From assembly GCF_003261175.1 (NCBI RefSeq), contig NZ_QLNP01000067.1, forward strand, positions 62,001 to 126,000: a stretch of DNA of 64,000 nucleotides, read 5' to 3'. Source of the stretch: Arthrobacter globiformis (GTDB lineage: Bacteria; Actinomycetota; Actinomycetes; Actinomycetales; Micrococcaceae). Position numbers and translations under genes: made by a program. The number at the start of each line of letters is the position of its first letter. Positions within the stretch are counted from its first letter, which is position 1. Positions 1 through 8,941 of the stretch are shown piece by piece. The notes under the pieces were generated by a model, which saw only the letters and a list, made by a program, of their open reading frames with translations, ran no database searches and was not told where the DNA came from.

Positions 1-1
1 C

Positions 2-748
2 GGCGCCGTTGCCATCGCCGCCACCTTCATCTTTCTGGTCCTCACGCAGCCTGCCGACATCGCGGGCGGTCTCGGCAGCGTTTCGTCGCTCGTCGCGCTG
101 GGCGGCTTCCTTCTTGGCGCCCTGCTGCTGATCGTGGGCGTGCTTCCCACCCTGCCCACGTCCACCGTGGTGCTCATTCCGGTGGCCCTTGTCCTGAACA
201 TCGTGCTGGGACAGCTCATGGGTACCAGCGGCCTGCCGTTCTACCTCGACTCTATCGGCACCGTGCTGATCGCCGTCCTAGCCGGACCTGCGGCCGGCGC
301 CGCCACCGGTGCCCTGAGCAGCATCGTGTGGTCGTTCTTCAACCCCACGGTCCTGCCCTTCGCGGCCGGCGCCGCGCTGATCGGCTTCCTGGCAGGTGTC
401 GCCGCCCGGTACGGGCTGTTCCGCCGGTTCTACCTGGCCCCGGTTGCCGGCTTCGCCACCGGCATCATCGCCGGCGTGGTGTCCGCGCCGATCGCCGCGT
501 TCGTCTTCGGCGGCACCTCCGGTGCGGGCACCGGTGCGATCGTCAGTGCCTTCCGTGCCATGGGCGACACGCTGCTGGCAGCCATCACCAAGCAGGCGCT
601 GATCTCGGATCCCATGGACAAGGCCATCGTCTTCGCCATTGCCGCCATGCTGGTGTACGCCCTGCCGCGGCGCACCACGTTCCAGTTCCCGTTTGTCCGC
701 CGCTTCCGCGTCCTGGCCGGCAAGGAGCCGGCCGCGCGGAATTCCTGA
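2..748 (+). CDS. ECF transporter S component (5' truncated by window edge)
   Basis: Substrate-binding membrane subunit of an energy-coupling-factor importer. The frame is open to the first bases of the window, so the true start lies upstream. The visible ~248 residues are almost wholly hydrophobic with about six helices. They include a PFYLDSIGT segment followed by Gly/Ala-rich helices, typical of S components that dock on EcfT. The T subunit and a double ATPase follow directly on the same strand, which fixes the assignment to a dedicated (group I) ECF system. The substrate, probably a vitamin or cofactor precursor, cannot be read from the sequence, and no riboswitch is visible because the 5' end is missing. 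Confidence 0.8.
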   Translation, partial: GAVAIAATFIFLVLTQPADIAGGLGSVSSLVALGGFLLGALLLIVGVLPTLPTSTVVLIPVALVLNIVLGQLMGTSGLPFYLDSIGTVLIAVLAGPAAGAATGALSSIVWSFFNPTVLPFAAGAALIGFLAGVAARYGLFRRFYLAPVAGFATGIIAGVVSAPIAAFVFGGTSGAGTGAIVSAFRAMGDTLLAAITKQALISDPMDKAIVFAIAAMLVYALPRRTTFQFPFVRRFRVLAGKEPAARNS

Positions 749-767
749 CGTCCGGACCGCCGCCCAG

Positions 768-1556
768 GTGGCCGCACGCCTCAACCCGCTGACCGCGATG
801 ACGGCCGCCGCCGCCGTCCTTGCTATTACGACGGCGGCCTCCAGTTGGGCGGTATCCCTCACCGTGGCAGTCGGCGCAGTGCTGCTTTCCGCTGCCGCGG
901 GCATCGTGCGGCGGGTTCTGCTGGCGGCGGCCACCATCGTGGTGCCCTTCTGGCTTTCGCTGCTGGTGATCCACGGCCTCTTCTTCCCGGAGGGGCGCAC
1001 CGTGCTGGCCAGCTGGGGCCCTGCCCGGGTCACGGCCGAGGGGCTGACCTTTGCACTGGAAATGGGGCTCCGCACAGCAGCCTTCGTCCTGGTGCTGATG
1101 GTCTTTTCCTTCAGCGTCAGGATCCCGGAGCTCGTTGCCGCCTTGGTTGCCCGCCGTGTTCCGCCGCAGGTCGGGTATGTGCTGGCCTCCACGCTGCTTC
1201 TTGCCCCGCTGGTCGCGGCGCGGCTGGGCACGGTCCGCCAGGCGCAGGAGTCGCGCGGACTCGTGGTGGGACGGGGGATAGGCAGCCGGGTTGCGGCCAT
1301 CCGGCTGCAGATGGTTCCGCTGGTGCTGGGCCTGGTCCACGACGCCGGCATCCGGGCCCAGTCCCTCGACGCGAGAGGGTTCAGGAGTACGGGCCCCCGG
1401 ACCAGCTACACCGAGGTCCACGATTCAGCCGCGCAGGCGACCTTCCGCGTTTTCGCGATCCTGCTCGCCCTAACGGCGGTGGGCTGGCGCATCGTTGAAT
1501 CGCTACCGGCGGGGTCACTGTCCGCCTTCTCTCAGTTCGTCGGGGGCCCCGGATGA
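768..1556 (+). CDS. ECF transporter T component (EcfT/CbiQ-like permease)
   Basis: Transmembrane coupling subunit of the same ECF importer. About 262 residues with an N-terminal block of hydrophobic helices and a C-terminal cytoplasmic region. That region carries the two short Arg-Gly signatures of EcfT proteins, QESRG and DARGF, which contact the ATPases. A GTG at 768, 20 nt after the S-component stop, gives a sensible start (VAARLNPLTAM). The frame stays open upstream, so a start overlapping the S gene is possible. The stop overlaps the start of the ATPase gene (ATGA), indicating translational coupling. Confidence 0.8.
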   Translation: MAARLNPLTAMTAAAAVLAITTAASSWAVSLTVAVGAVLLSAAAGIVRRVLLAAATIVVPFWLSLLVIHGLFFPEGRTVLASWGPARVTAEGLTFALEMGLRTAAFVLVLMVFSFSVRIPELVAALVARRVPPQVGYVLASTLLLAPLVAARLGTVRQAQESRGLVVGRGIGSRVAAIRLQMVPLVLGLVHDAGIRAQSLDARGFRSTGPRTSYTEVHDSAAQATFRVFAILLALTAVGWRIVESLPAGSLSAFSQFVGGPG

Positions 1557-3154
1557 TCGCTGACAGGACTGCCGCAACCACGCTGCTGGCCTCGGTCGCC
1601 TCATTTTCCTACCACGGCGATCCGGGCCCCGCGCTTCGCGGGGTGGAGGTAGTTGCCTCGCCCGGCACGCTGACGGCGGTGCTGGGCGGATCCGGCAGCG
1701 GCAAATCCACGCTGGGACGCATCCTTGGTGCCTGGCTGCTCGGCGGCCGGGACGGAACGCTGGTGGGAAGCCTGCAACTGGAGGTGGCCGGGCATCCGGC
1801 AGGCAGCGGTCCGCTGCGCTTTGCCGGAGCGCAGGATGATCCCCGGATCGATCCAGGGGCGTGGGCACGGCACGTCGGCTACGTCCCGCAGGACGCGGCC
1901 TCCATGCTGTCCGCGGTCCGCGGAACCGTGGAGGAGGAGCTTGCCTTCAGCCTGGAAAACCGCGGAGTTCCCCGCGGGGAGATGGTGCAGACCGTCGCCG
2001 ATATTGCCCGCCGCACCGGTCTCGACGGGTTCCTGCACCGGGATCCGGCGACGCTGTCCGGCGGCGAGCTCCGCCGCTTGGCCGTGGGCTGCGCCGTGGT
2101 GGACGGTCCGGGCGTCCTGATCCTCGACGAGCCGCTGGAGTCCCTTGACCAGGCCGGTATCCGTACCATTGTCGAGCTGGTCCGTTCCGAGCTGGCCCGG
2201 GGAACAGCCATTGTGGTGCTGAGCCAGCACGCCGACGCGCTGACCCGCGCGGCGGAGCGCTGGCTGGTACTGAAGGACGGGCAGGAGACGGCAGCGGGAC
2301 CTCCCGCCCGGATCCTGCAGGGAGGTGTGCTGGCTGAATCCGGCGTTGTGGTTGCTTCCCCTGAAGTCATCATCCCGTCCGCTAACCGGAAGCCCGAGGT
2401 GGATCCGATGCCGGCCCCGCCTCCGGTGCTGACGCTTCCGGTGGTGGAGGCTGCTGCCGGAGCCACTGCCATTGGAACTAAACCGGCTTTGGAGTTAGCG
2501 GGTGTGGCCTTTGGGTTCGGGGGACGGTCCCGCAGTTCGCCTACCGAGGACAGCCTGCTTTTGGAGGACGTGGACCTGCAGGTGGTGCCCGGGGAAATCG
2601 TGGCCATTACCGGGCCCAACGGTGCCGGCAAGTCCACCTTGCTCCGGCTCCTCAACGGCCTTCACCGGCCGTTTCGCGGTGATGTCCGCGTTGCGGACGA
2701 ATCCATTGCCGGTGTTCCCACAGGGCTGGTGGCCCGCCGCCTGGGGCTCCTCTTCCAGCGCCCGCATGACCAGCTGTTCGAGCGCTCGGTGCTGCGCGAG
2801 GTGCTGTTCGGGCTGCACCCCATTTTCGGCACGGCGGCGGCGGAACGTGCCAAAGCAGCCTTGGCCGCCGTCGGCCTCGGGGACAGCGGACACGCGCACC
2901 CGCATGAGCTGCCGGCGTCAGGCCAGCGGCTGCTGGCCCTGGCCACAGTCCTGGCCCGCGAACCGTCGGTGCTCGCGCTGGATGAACCCACGGTGGCCCT
3001 GGACGCTCATGGCCTGGAGCGGCTCACGGCCGCCGTGTCTGCGGCAGCGGGCCGCGGCGCCGCCGTCGTGATGGTCACGCACGACCTCAGGTTCGCCGCG
3101 GCGCATGCCCACCGGCTGCTCAGGCTGGAGGGCGGCCGGCTCCGGCAGTTCTGA
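1553..3154 (+). CDS. ECF transporter ATPase, two fused ABC domains
   Basis: Energises the ECF importer by ATP hydrolysis. 533 residues in two ABC modules. The first has Walker A GGSGSGKST (residues ~45-53), signature LSGGE and Walker B VLILDEP. The second has GPNGAGKST (~residue 352) and Walker B VLALDEP, but its signature is degenerate (LPASGQR instead of LSGGQ). Such a composite pair suggests one canonical and one weakened ATP site, as in asymmetric ABC ATPases. A low-complexity linker (residues ~260-310) joins the halves. Starts at the ATG overlapping the EcfT stop. Fusion of EcfA1/EcfA2 into one chain is common in Actinobacteria. Confidence 0.9.
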   Translation: MIADRTAATTLLASVASFSYHGDPGPALRGVEVVASPGTLTAVLGGSGSGKSTLGRILGAWLLGGRDGTLVGSLQLEVAGHPAGSGPLRFAGAQDDPRIDPGAWARHVGYVPQDAASMLSAVRGTVEEELAFSLENRGVPRGEMVQTVADIARRTGLDGFLHRDPATLSGGELRRLAVGCAVVDGPGVLILDEPLESLDQAGIRTIVELVRSELARGTAIVVLSQHADALTRAAERWLVLKDGQETAAGPPARILQGGVLAESGVVVASPEVIIPSANRKPEVDPMPAPPPVLTLPVVEAAAGATAIGTKPALELAGVAFGFGGRSRSSPTEDSLLLEDVDLQVVPGEIVAITGPNGAGKSTLLRLLNGLHRPFRGDVRVADESIAGVPTGLVARRLGLLFQRPHDQLFERSVLREVLFGLHPIFGTAAAERAKAALAAVGLGDSGHAHPHELPASGQRLLALATVLAREPSVLALDEPTVALDAHGLERLTAAVSAAAGRGAAVVMVTHDLRFAAAHAHRLLRLEGGRLRQF

Positions 3155-3179
3155 CCGCGCCTCCAGCTGCCGATGCCAG

Positions 3180-5363
3180 TCAGGAACGGGATGCCACTCC
3201 CGGCGGCAGGAAGCGCCGGCCGTTGACGCGCTCCGAGGCTCCCACCCTGTCGAGGTAGGGGGTGATTCCGCCCAGGAACATCGGCCAGCCGGCGCCCAGG
3301 ACCATGCACAGGTCGATGTCCTCGGGCCCCGCCACCACGCCCTCTTCGAGCATCAGCCCGATCTCCTCGGCCAGCGCGTCCTGGGTCCGGCGCAGCACTT
3401 CCTCTGCGGATGACGGAGTGCTGCCGAAGGACATCAGGGCAGAGGTGGCGGGCGGAATCTCCTGCTCGCCGTCCGGTGCCGTGGACCACAGGGAGCTGAC
3501 CTTGTTGTCGACCAGTTTCTGCAGGTTCTGCGAGACCGGGAAGCGGTCGCCGAAGGCCGCGTGCAGGGATTCCTGTACGTGCTGGGCAACCGGCAGTCCC
3601 ACCATGGCGAGGAGGGTGAACGGCGTCATGGGGAGGCCCATGGGGCGCAGCGCGGCATCGGCGATGTCGGCTGGCGTACCCTCGTCGAAGGCGGCTGTGA
3701 CTTCGCCCATGAGCCGCAGCAGGATGCGGTTGACCACGAATGCGGGGGCGTCCTTGACCAGGACGGCGGTCTTTTTCAGGCCCCTGGCGAGTTCGAACGC
3801 GGTGGCGAGCACGGCGTCGTCGGTCTTCGGCGCCCGGACAATTTCGAGCAGGGGCATGACGGCCACGGGATTGAAGAAGTGGAAGCCCACGAGCCGCTCG
3901 GGATACCGCAGGTCTGCGGACATGGCGGTCACGGACAGTGATGACGTGTTCGTGGCCAGGACGCACTCCGGTGAGACGATGGCCTCGAGTTCGGCAAACA
4001 CCTGCTTCTTGACGTTCAGTTCCTCGAACACCGCCTCAATGACGAAGTCGGCGTCGGCGAACGGTTCCTTGGAAACGGACCCCGTTACCAGCGACTTGGC
4101 GTGGGTGGCTGCGTCGGCGCTCAGCCGGCCCTTCGCCACCAGTTTGTCCACTTCGTTGTGGACGTAGCCAACGCCCTTGTCCACCCGCTCCTGGTCGATA
4201 TCGGTCAGGACCACGGGCACGCCGAGTTGGCGCGCGAAGAGCAGGGCAAGCTGGCTGGCCATGAGGCCGGCACCCACCACGCCGATCTTCGTTACGGGCC
4301 GGGCGAGCTCGCGGCTGGGAGCGCCTGCGGGCCGCTTAGCCCGTTTCTGCACGAGGTCCAGGAAAGCGTAGACGGTGGCACGGAACTCGTCGGTCTGCAT
4401 GAGGCCGGCCAGCGTTTCGCATTCGAGCGCGGCGGACTCCGCCTGAGTCATGGTGCGGTTTGCCGCCATAATATTCAGCACCTCAGCCGGTGCGGGGGAG
4501 GCGTTGGATGTTTTGGTTTCGACGTAGGCGCGGCCGGCGGCTACCGCGTCCGCCCAGCGGGCGGCAACAGCAGGGTCGGCGGGATCGACGGCGGCGGGCC
4601 GTTCCGGTACTGTGCCGGAACCTCTGTTGCCCGAACCCGCGGCGTCGGCGACAACGCGCGCAGCCCACGCGACCGACTGCTCAAGGAAATTTTCCGACTC
4701 GAACAGCGCATCTGCGATGCCGAGTTTGAAGGCCTCCGGGCCGGACAGGGTGCGGTTGTTGTTGAGCGCGTTCTCGATCATCACCTTCACCGCGTTCTCC
4801 GGCCCAATCAGCCGCGGCAGAAGGTACACGCCGCCCCACCCGGGCACCAGCCCCAGGAAAGCCTCCGGAAGTGCCAGCGCCCCGGCGCCTGTGGACACCG
4901 TGCGGTAGGTGGACTGCAGCGCGATCTCAAGTCCGCCGCCAAGAGCCACGCCGTTAATGAACGCGAAGCTGGGAACGCCGAGGTTGGCCAGTGTGGAGTA
5001 GACCTCATGGCCCAGTTGCGCCATCCACAGACCGTGCTCGCGCTCCTGCAGCTTCGTGACCGCTGACAGATCTGCCCCGGCAACGAAGAAGTTCGGCTTG
5101 CCCGTCACGGCGACCGCCGCAATCTCGCCCGCGGCCGCCCGCTCGCGCAGCCCTTCGAGGACGGTGCCGAGTTCAACGAGGGTATTGGGGCCAAGCGTCG
5201 TGGGCTTGGAAGGGCCGAGCCCGTTGTCCAGGGTGATAAGGGCCAAGACGCCCGGGCTGGGGTGGCCTTCTGTTGCGGGGAGTTCGATGTCCTTCACCGA
5301 GGAATGAGTGATCGCCTCATCCGGAAAGAGATCGGCAAGCTTGCGGAAATCTGCGGCGCTCAT
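3180..5363 (-). CDS. FadB/FadJ-like multifunctional enoyl-CoA hydratase / 3-hydroxyacyl-CoA dehydrogenase
   Basis: Beta-oxidation alpha subunit that hydrates enoyl-CoA and oxidises 3-hydroxyacyl-CoA with NAD+. 727 residues. The N-terminal crotonase domain has the oxyanion-hole region FINGVALGGGLE and the active-site stretch ALPEAFLGLVPGWGG. The NAD-binding domain starts near residue 356 with IGVVGAGLMAS, followed by ATNTSSL and the catalytic-His segment GFHFFNP. C-terminal dehydrogenase domains follow. Convergent with the ECF operon. A 28-nt perfect palindrome lies 64 bases upstream of the start. The usual partner thiolase (FadA) is not adjacent; a DUF222-HNH nuclease gene lies upstream instead. 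Confidence 0.92.
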   Translation of the reverse strand: MSAADFRKLADLFPDEAITHSSVKDIELPATEGHPSPGVLALITLDNGLGPSKPTTLGPNTLVELGTVLEGLRERAAAGEIAAVAVTGKPNFFVAGADLSAVTKLQEREHGLWMAQLGHEVYSTLANLGVPSFAFINGVALGGGLEIALQSTYRTVSTGAGALALPEAFLGLVPGWGGVYLLPRLIGPENAVKVMIENALNNNRTLSGPEAFKLGIADALFESENFLEQSVAWAARVVADAAGSGNRGSGTVPERPAAVDPADPAVAARWADAVAAGRAYVETKTSNASPAPAEVLNIMAANRTMTQAESAALECETLAGLMQTDEFRATVYAFLDLVQKRAKRPAGAPSRELARPVTKIGVVGAGLMASQLALLFARQLGVPVVLTDIDQERVDKGVGYVHNEVDKLVAKGRLSADAATHAKSLVTGSVSKEPFADADFVIEAVFEELNVKKQVFAELEAIVSPECVLATNTSSLSVTAMSADLRYPERLVGFHFFNPVAVMPLLEIVRAPKTDDAVLATAFELARGLKKTAVLVKDAPAFVVNRILLRLMGEVTAAFDEGTPADIADAALRPMGLPMTPFTLLAMVGLPVAQHVQESLHAAFGDRFPVSQNLQKLVDNKVSSLWSTAPDGEQEIPPATSALMSFGSTPSSAEEVLRRTQDALAEEIGLMLEEGVVAGPEDIDLCMVLGAGWPMFLGGITPYLDRVGASERVNGRRFLPPGVASRS

Positions 5364-5426
5364 TCAATGGCTCCTCGCTGAGACGGGCATGCCTGGACCG
5401 GACAGCCGGTACCGGGCATCAGTAAT

Positions 5427-5454
5427 CCCAATGTTACTAGCGAGTAACATTGGG
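5427..5454. promoter_or_regulatory. 28-nt perfect palindrome upstream of fadB-like gene (operator candidate)
   Basis: Arms of 12 nt (CCCAATGTTACT and AGTAACATTGGG) match perfectly around a 4-nt centre (AGCG). The site sits 64 nt before the start of the beta-oxidation gene, where a TetR-type regulator of fatty-acid degradation would be expected to bind. The regulator is not identified in this window. A hairpin in the mRNA leader is the alternative, but there is no T-run and the arms are AT-mixed, which favours a DNA operator. Confidence 0.55.
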
Positions 5455-5533
5455 TGCAACTGGCGCCGAGGTTCGCTCGGGGGCTGCGCCCAGCATGCAT
5501 GATCGCGGCAAGACTGTTGAGGCGGGTGGCTTC

Positions 5534-7213
5534 TTAGGCTGCTGTGGATGATGACCAGTAGGGCCACGGATCCAGTGGCAGTGGTGGTTCAGGGCCGTCG
5601 AAAGCCAGCGGGCCATCGACCCCGTCGCGGTCGTCGGGAAGTTCCGACACATCGGGCCAGTCCGGGCCCGGTGGCACGGGCCAGTCTTCGGTGGGTGCCG
5701 GTTCTGGCCAGGTGGTTGGTTCCCAATCCTGGTACTCGGCGGGGTAGGACCGTCCCTTGGGCGAAATCCAGCCCGGCGGGGCGTCCCGGGTAGCGCCGAC
5801 CGGTTGCCAGGCCGTGGCGTGTTTCAGCCGGTGGTGTTTGGGGCAGGGTTGGCCGAGGTTGGCGACGCCTGTGCCGCCGCCGTCGGCCCAGGCGAGGATG
5901 TGGTCGGCGTCGTTGTCGAGGGAGTGGTTGTTGCAGTTCGGGAAGGTGCATTTGGCGTCGCGGAGCCGCAGCCATTGGCGCATCGGCTTGGTTAGCCGGT
6001 AGCTGGTGCGTCCGATCTCCAGCGGTGCTCCGTCCCGCGGATCAACAAGCACGCGGAGGAATGATGTTGCGCCGCCGGCGACGAGCCTGCGGGCCATCGA
6101 CGGCGGGATCGGCCCAAACCCGTCGAGTGTGGCCGGCTCATCGGACAGGCCGAGCAGCGAGAACACCGGAACGGTGACCAGCACCTGGGCCGCCGGGGAC
6201 GGCACGCCACCGGACGGCGCATCACCTATGGGGACGGAATCCGCGGGCGTTGTACCTGCCGGGCCTGCGCCCGCGGGGTCGGAACCTGCCAGCACGGAGT
6301 CTACGGGGACCGGCTCTGCGGTCGGGCCGTCAACCGCGCCGTCAACCAAGTGGCCTCCTGTGAGCAGCCACGTGGCGAAGGCGTCGACGCGGAGCTGGGT
6401 CAGGGTCCGGGTTTCGGTGGGGCCCTGCATGGCGCGGGCGGCGGCGGTGGTGCGGTTCCAGATGCCGGCGGCCTGGTCCGCGGGCAGGTACGCCGAGAAC
6501 CAGGCCATGCCGTCCCGGTCCGGGGCATACTCCAGCCGCCTGTCCTTCACGCTCTTGCAATGGCGTTTTTCGATGCTGACCGGGTGGTGCCGTTCCCGCC
6601 AATACCGGGCCTTCGCCCGGAACCTCGCCGGCGTCAGTTCCCCTGCCGGGCAACCCCGCGCGTACCCGGGCGCGTCAGGGTCCAGGAAGTGCGCCTCAAA
6701 CGCCGCGGCCGCTTCCGGATCCAGCCCGTCGGTTTCGTCGCACATGATGCGCGCGTGCTGCCAGGACAGTTTTCCTGACCCCAGCTCGCTGAACGCCAAC
6801 GGCAGATCCCTGGTCAGTTTGGCGGATTCGACCAGTAACCGCTCCGCCGACCCCTCACTCACGGTCAGCGCACCCGCCACCTCCGCCGTCACGGACATCC
6901 GCCGTACGGTGCGGTCGTGCACGGATGCGCCAGGTGGCGCCAAAGCCTCCTCCGCCGCGGCGTAGCCGGCGGCCAGGTTCACCTTCACGGCCGCCAGCCG
7001 CGCCTCCATCCCGGCCACCGCAGCCAGACCGTCCAGGCACGCATCCGCCTGTTCCCCCAGCGGATCGGCCTCATCCTGCAGCGATTCCAAGTTATAAGGC
7101 AGCACGTCCGCGCCGGCCGGGCCCGGATCAGCCGCCCGGCGGAGCTCAGCAGCCAGCGAAAGAGCGGAGGCACCAATGGCCTCCAACGTCTCCGCAACTA
7201 CTGCGTTATCCAT
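5534..7213 (-). CDS. DUF222 / 13E12-family HNH endonuclease
   Basis: HNH-type nuclease of the repetitive 13E12/REP13E12 family of Actinobacteria, usually present in several copies per genome. About 559 residues from the ATG at 7213 (MDNAVVAETLEAIG); the open frame continues upstream to 7363 but without family-like sequence. The N-terminal two thirds is the helical DUF222 domain. The C-terminal nuclease has zinc/His motifs CTFPNCNNH, DADHILAW and CPKHHRLKH. A central linker rich in Pro/Ala/Gly repeats is typical. It lies between RNase D and the FadB-like gene. Biological role is not settled; mobility is inferred from family behaviour only. Confidence 0.85.
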   Translation of the reverse strand: MDNAVVAETLEAIGASALSLAAELRRAADPGPAGADVLPYNLESLQDEADPLGEQADACLDGLAAVAGMEARLAAVKVNLAAGYAAAEEALAPPGASVHDRTVRRMSVTAEVAGALTVSEGSAERLLVESAKLTRDLPLAFSELGSGKLSWQHARIMCDETDGLDPEAAAAFEAHFLDPDAPGYARGCPAGELTPARFRAKARYWRERHHPVSIEKRHCKSVKDRRLEYAPDRDGMAWFSAYLPADQAAGIWNRTTAAARAMQGPTETRTLTQLRVDAFATWLLTGGHLVDGAVDGPTAEPVPVDSVLAGSDPAGAGPAGTTPADSVPIGDAPSGGVPSPAAQVLVTVPVFSLLGLSDEPATLDGFGPIPPSMARRLVAGGATSFLRVLVDPRDGAPLEIGRTSYRLTKPMRQWLRLRDAKCTFPNCNNHSLDNDADHILAWADGGGTGVANLGQPCPKHHRLKHATAWQPVGATRDAPPGWISPKGRSYPAEYQDWEPTTWPEPAPTEDWPVPPGPDWPDVSELPDDRDGVDGPLAFDGPEPPLPLDPWPYWSSSTAA

Positions 7214-7470
7214 ACCCACAGCATGACAGGGGGCAGTGACAATTAAGGGTGGATCGGACCCCGCAGACGGACGGGATCGAAAAGTATTTTTTAACCGCTC
7301 GAGAACAAAAACCCGGTAGCAGCGCAGGGCGTTCCCAACGCTCAAAAGGCGCTGAGCCGCCACCCAGTTGGGGAGTCAGGTGAGCGAAAAGCCCAAACCG
7401 CGGGCAGCACCGCCGTCGTACGCCGCGCCATCGTTGTCCCGCCCCGCTACCGGACTGCTCAGGCAGCTTC

Positions 7471-8802
7471 CTACGCGGACGCTTCCTTTGGCTCCCTGGC
7501 CTCTTTCGGCGGAAGCGGCTGCGGGTTGAGGAACGCCGCGGTGATCAGCGGCGCCACCAGCCCCACCTGCCACTGCCGGGCACCCAGCCCGCGCAGTTCC
7601 TCGGCGATGGCGGCCTCGGTGATGTCCTCCGGCGGCCGCCATGCGACGCGGCGTAGGTAGTCCGGGGTCAGCAGGTTTTCGAGCGGGAGCTTGAGTTCGT
7701 CCGCCTTCTCCTGCAGCAACGGCCTGGCGGTCTGCAGCCTCTCGGCCGCGGGAAGATCGCGGTCGGCCCAGACCCGCGGCGGCGGCGGGGCGTTGGTGGG
7801 CAGATGGAGCGGGGGAAGGTCTTCGAGCGCCCGGGCCGCAGCGATGCACCGCAGCCAGCGGGGGGCTTCCCGCTGGGCGGCCCTGCCGTGGAATCCCTTG
7901 GTGCTGAGCAGTTGCGGCACCGTCGTCGGCATCGCCTTGGCTGCGGCCACGAGGGCAGAGTCGGGGATGAGGCGTCCCGGGGCAACATCGCGCTTTTGGG
8001 CCAGGGCATCGCGTTCCAGCCACAGCTCCCGCACCGCGGCCAGCTGGCGGCGGTCCCTGATCTGGTGGAGTCCGGACGTCTTGCGCCAGGGGTCAACCCT
8101 GGGTGCTGCGAGCCCGGCGGACAGGATCGCGGCGAACTCCTGCTCGGCGTACTCGAGTTTTCCGTCCGCTTCGAGCAGTTCGATGAGTTCCTCGCGCAGT
8201 TCCGTCAGGACTTCGACGTCGAGCGCGGCGTACCGGAGCCAGGGTTCCGGCAGGGGCCGGGTGGACCAGTCGGCCGCCGAGTGTTCCTTGGCGAGTCCGA
8301 AACCGAGCAGCTGCTCGATCACGGCAGCGAGGCCGACGCGGGGAAGGCCGGCCAGGCGTGCTGCAAGTTCAGTGTCGAAAAGCTTGTCCGGCCACATGCC
8401 CAGCTCCGACAGGCAAGGCAGGTCCTGGCTTGCGGCGTGCAGGATCCATTCGACGCCCCGCAGGGCATCGTTGATGATGCGCAGGTCCCCGAACGGCTCG
8501 GGGTCGATCAGCCATGTTCCGGAACCCTCCCGGCGGATCTGGACGAGGAACGCCCGCTGCCCGTAGCGGAAGCCCGAGGCGCGTTCTGCATCGACGCCGG
8601 CTGGGCCAGTGCCCGCTGCGATCGCGGCGGCGCAGCGTTCCAGTCCCGCCTGGGTTTCGATGACCAGAGGGACGCCGTCGCGGGGAGAATCGAGATCGAT
8701 GACAACGGGGACCAGGCTATCGAAGCCTTCCACCGTTATGTGGGGTGTGGTGTCAGCAGCCGGAGCGCCGGCTGTGGTGTTATCCGAATTTTGAGCGGTC
8801 AT
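7471..8802 (-). CDS. rnd: Ribonuclease D-like 3'-5' exonuclease with HRDC domain
   Basis: Exoribonuclease for stable RNA 3' ends, cytoplasmic. 443 residues. The DEDDy exonuclease core shows the D-x-E motif (GVDAERASGFR), an HAASQD segment and the YAALDVEVL motif carrying the last acidic residue and Tyr. A C-terminal HRDC-type helical region follows (WLERDALAQKRD... TVPQLL). The ATG at 8802 (MTAQNSDNT) starts a short disordered tail before the domain. RNase D near a DUF3000 gene is a conserved actinobacterial pairing; here the decayed efe genes lie between them. Confidence 0.9.
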   Translation of the reverse strand: MTAQNSDNTTAGAPAADTTPHITVEGFDSLVPVVIDLDSPRDGVPLVIETQAGLERCAAAIAAGTGPAGVDAERASGFRYGQRAFLVQIRREGSGTWLIDPEPFGDLRIINDALRGVEWILHAASQDLPCLSELGMWPDKLFDTELAARLAGLPRVGLAAVIEQLLGFGLAKEHSAADWSTRPLPEPWLRYAALDVEVLTELREELIELLEADGKLEYAEQEFAAILSAGLAAPRVDPWRKTSGLHQIRDRRQLAAVRELWLERDALAQKRDVAPGRLIPDSALVAAAKAMPTTVPQLLSTKGFHGRAAQREAPRWLRCIAAARALEDLPPLHLPTNAPPPPRVWADRDLPAAERLQTARPLLQEKADELKLPLENLLTPDYLRRVAWRPPEDITEAAIAEELRGLGARQWQVGLVAPLITAAFLNPQPLPPKEAREPKEASA

Positions 8803-8850
8803 GATGTCCTTAGTTTACCGGCAGCAGGCCCAAGGGACGTTCCGGCGGCC

Positions 8851-8880
8851 CGCGCCGCCGTCGGAAACGACGGCGGCGCG
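8851..8880. terminator. GC-rich hairpin downstream of efe remnant
   Basis: Perfect 13-bp stem (arms 8851-8863 and 8868-8880) closed by a GAAA/TTTC tetraloop. It lies between the 3' end of the efeO/efeB remnant (minus strand) and the start of rnd. There is no clear T-run on either strand, so it is a terminator candidate for the former efe operon rather than a certain intrinsic terminator. Confidence 0.5.
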
Positions 8881-8941
8881 GTGTTATTGCCACGGCTCAC
8901 CTGCCGCCGAGCCCCGGGAACAGGACCTGGGTAAGGCCGAC

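Noticed and set aside
278-1421. Long minus-strand frames opposite the ECF S and T genes
   Set aside because: Ser/Thr/Ala- or Gly/Arg-rich shadow translations without helices or motifs; the plus strand has clear transporter proteins.
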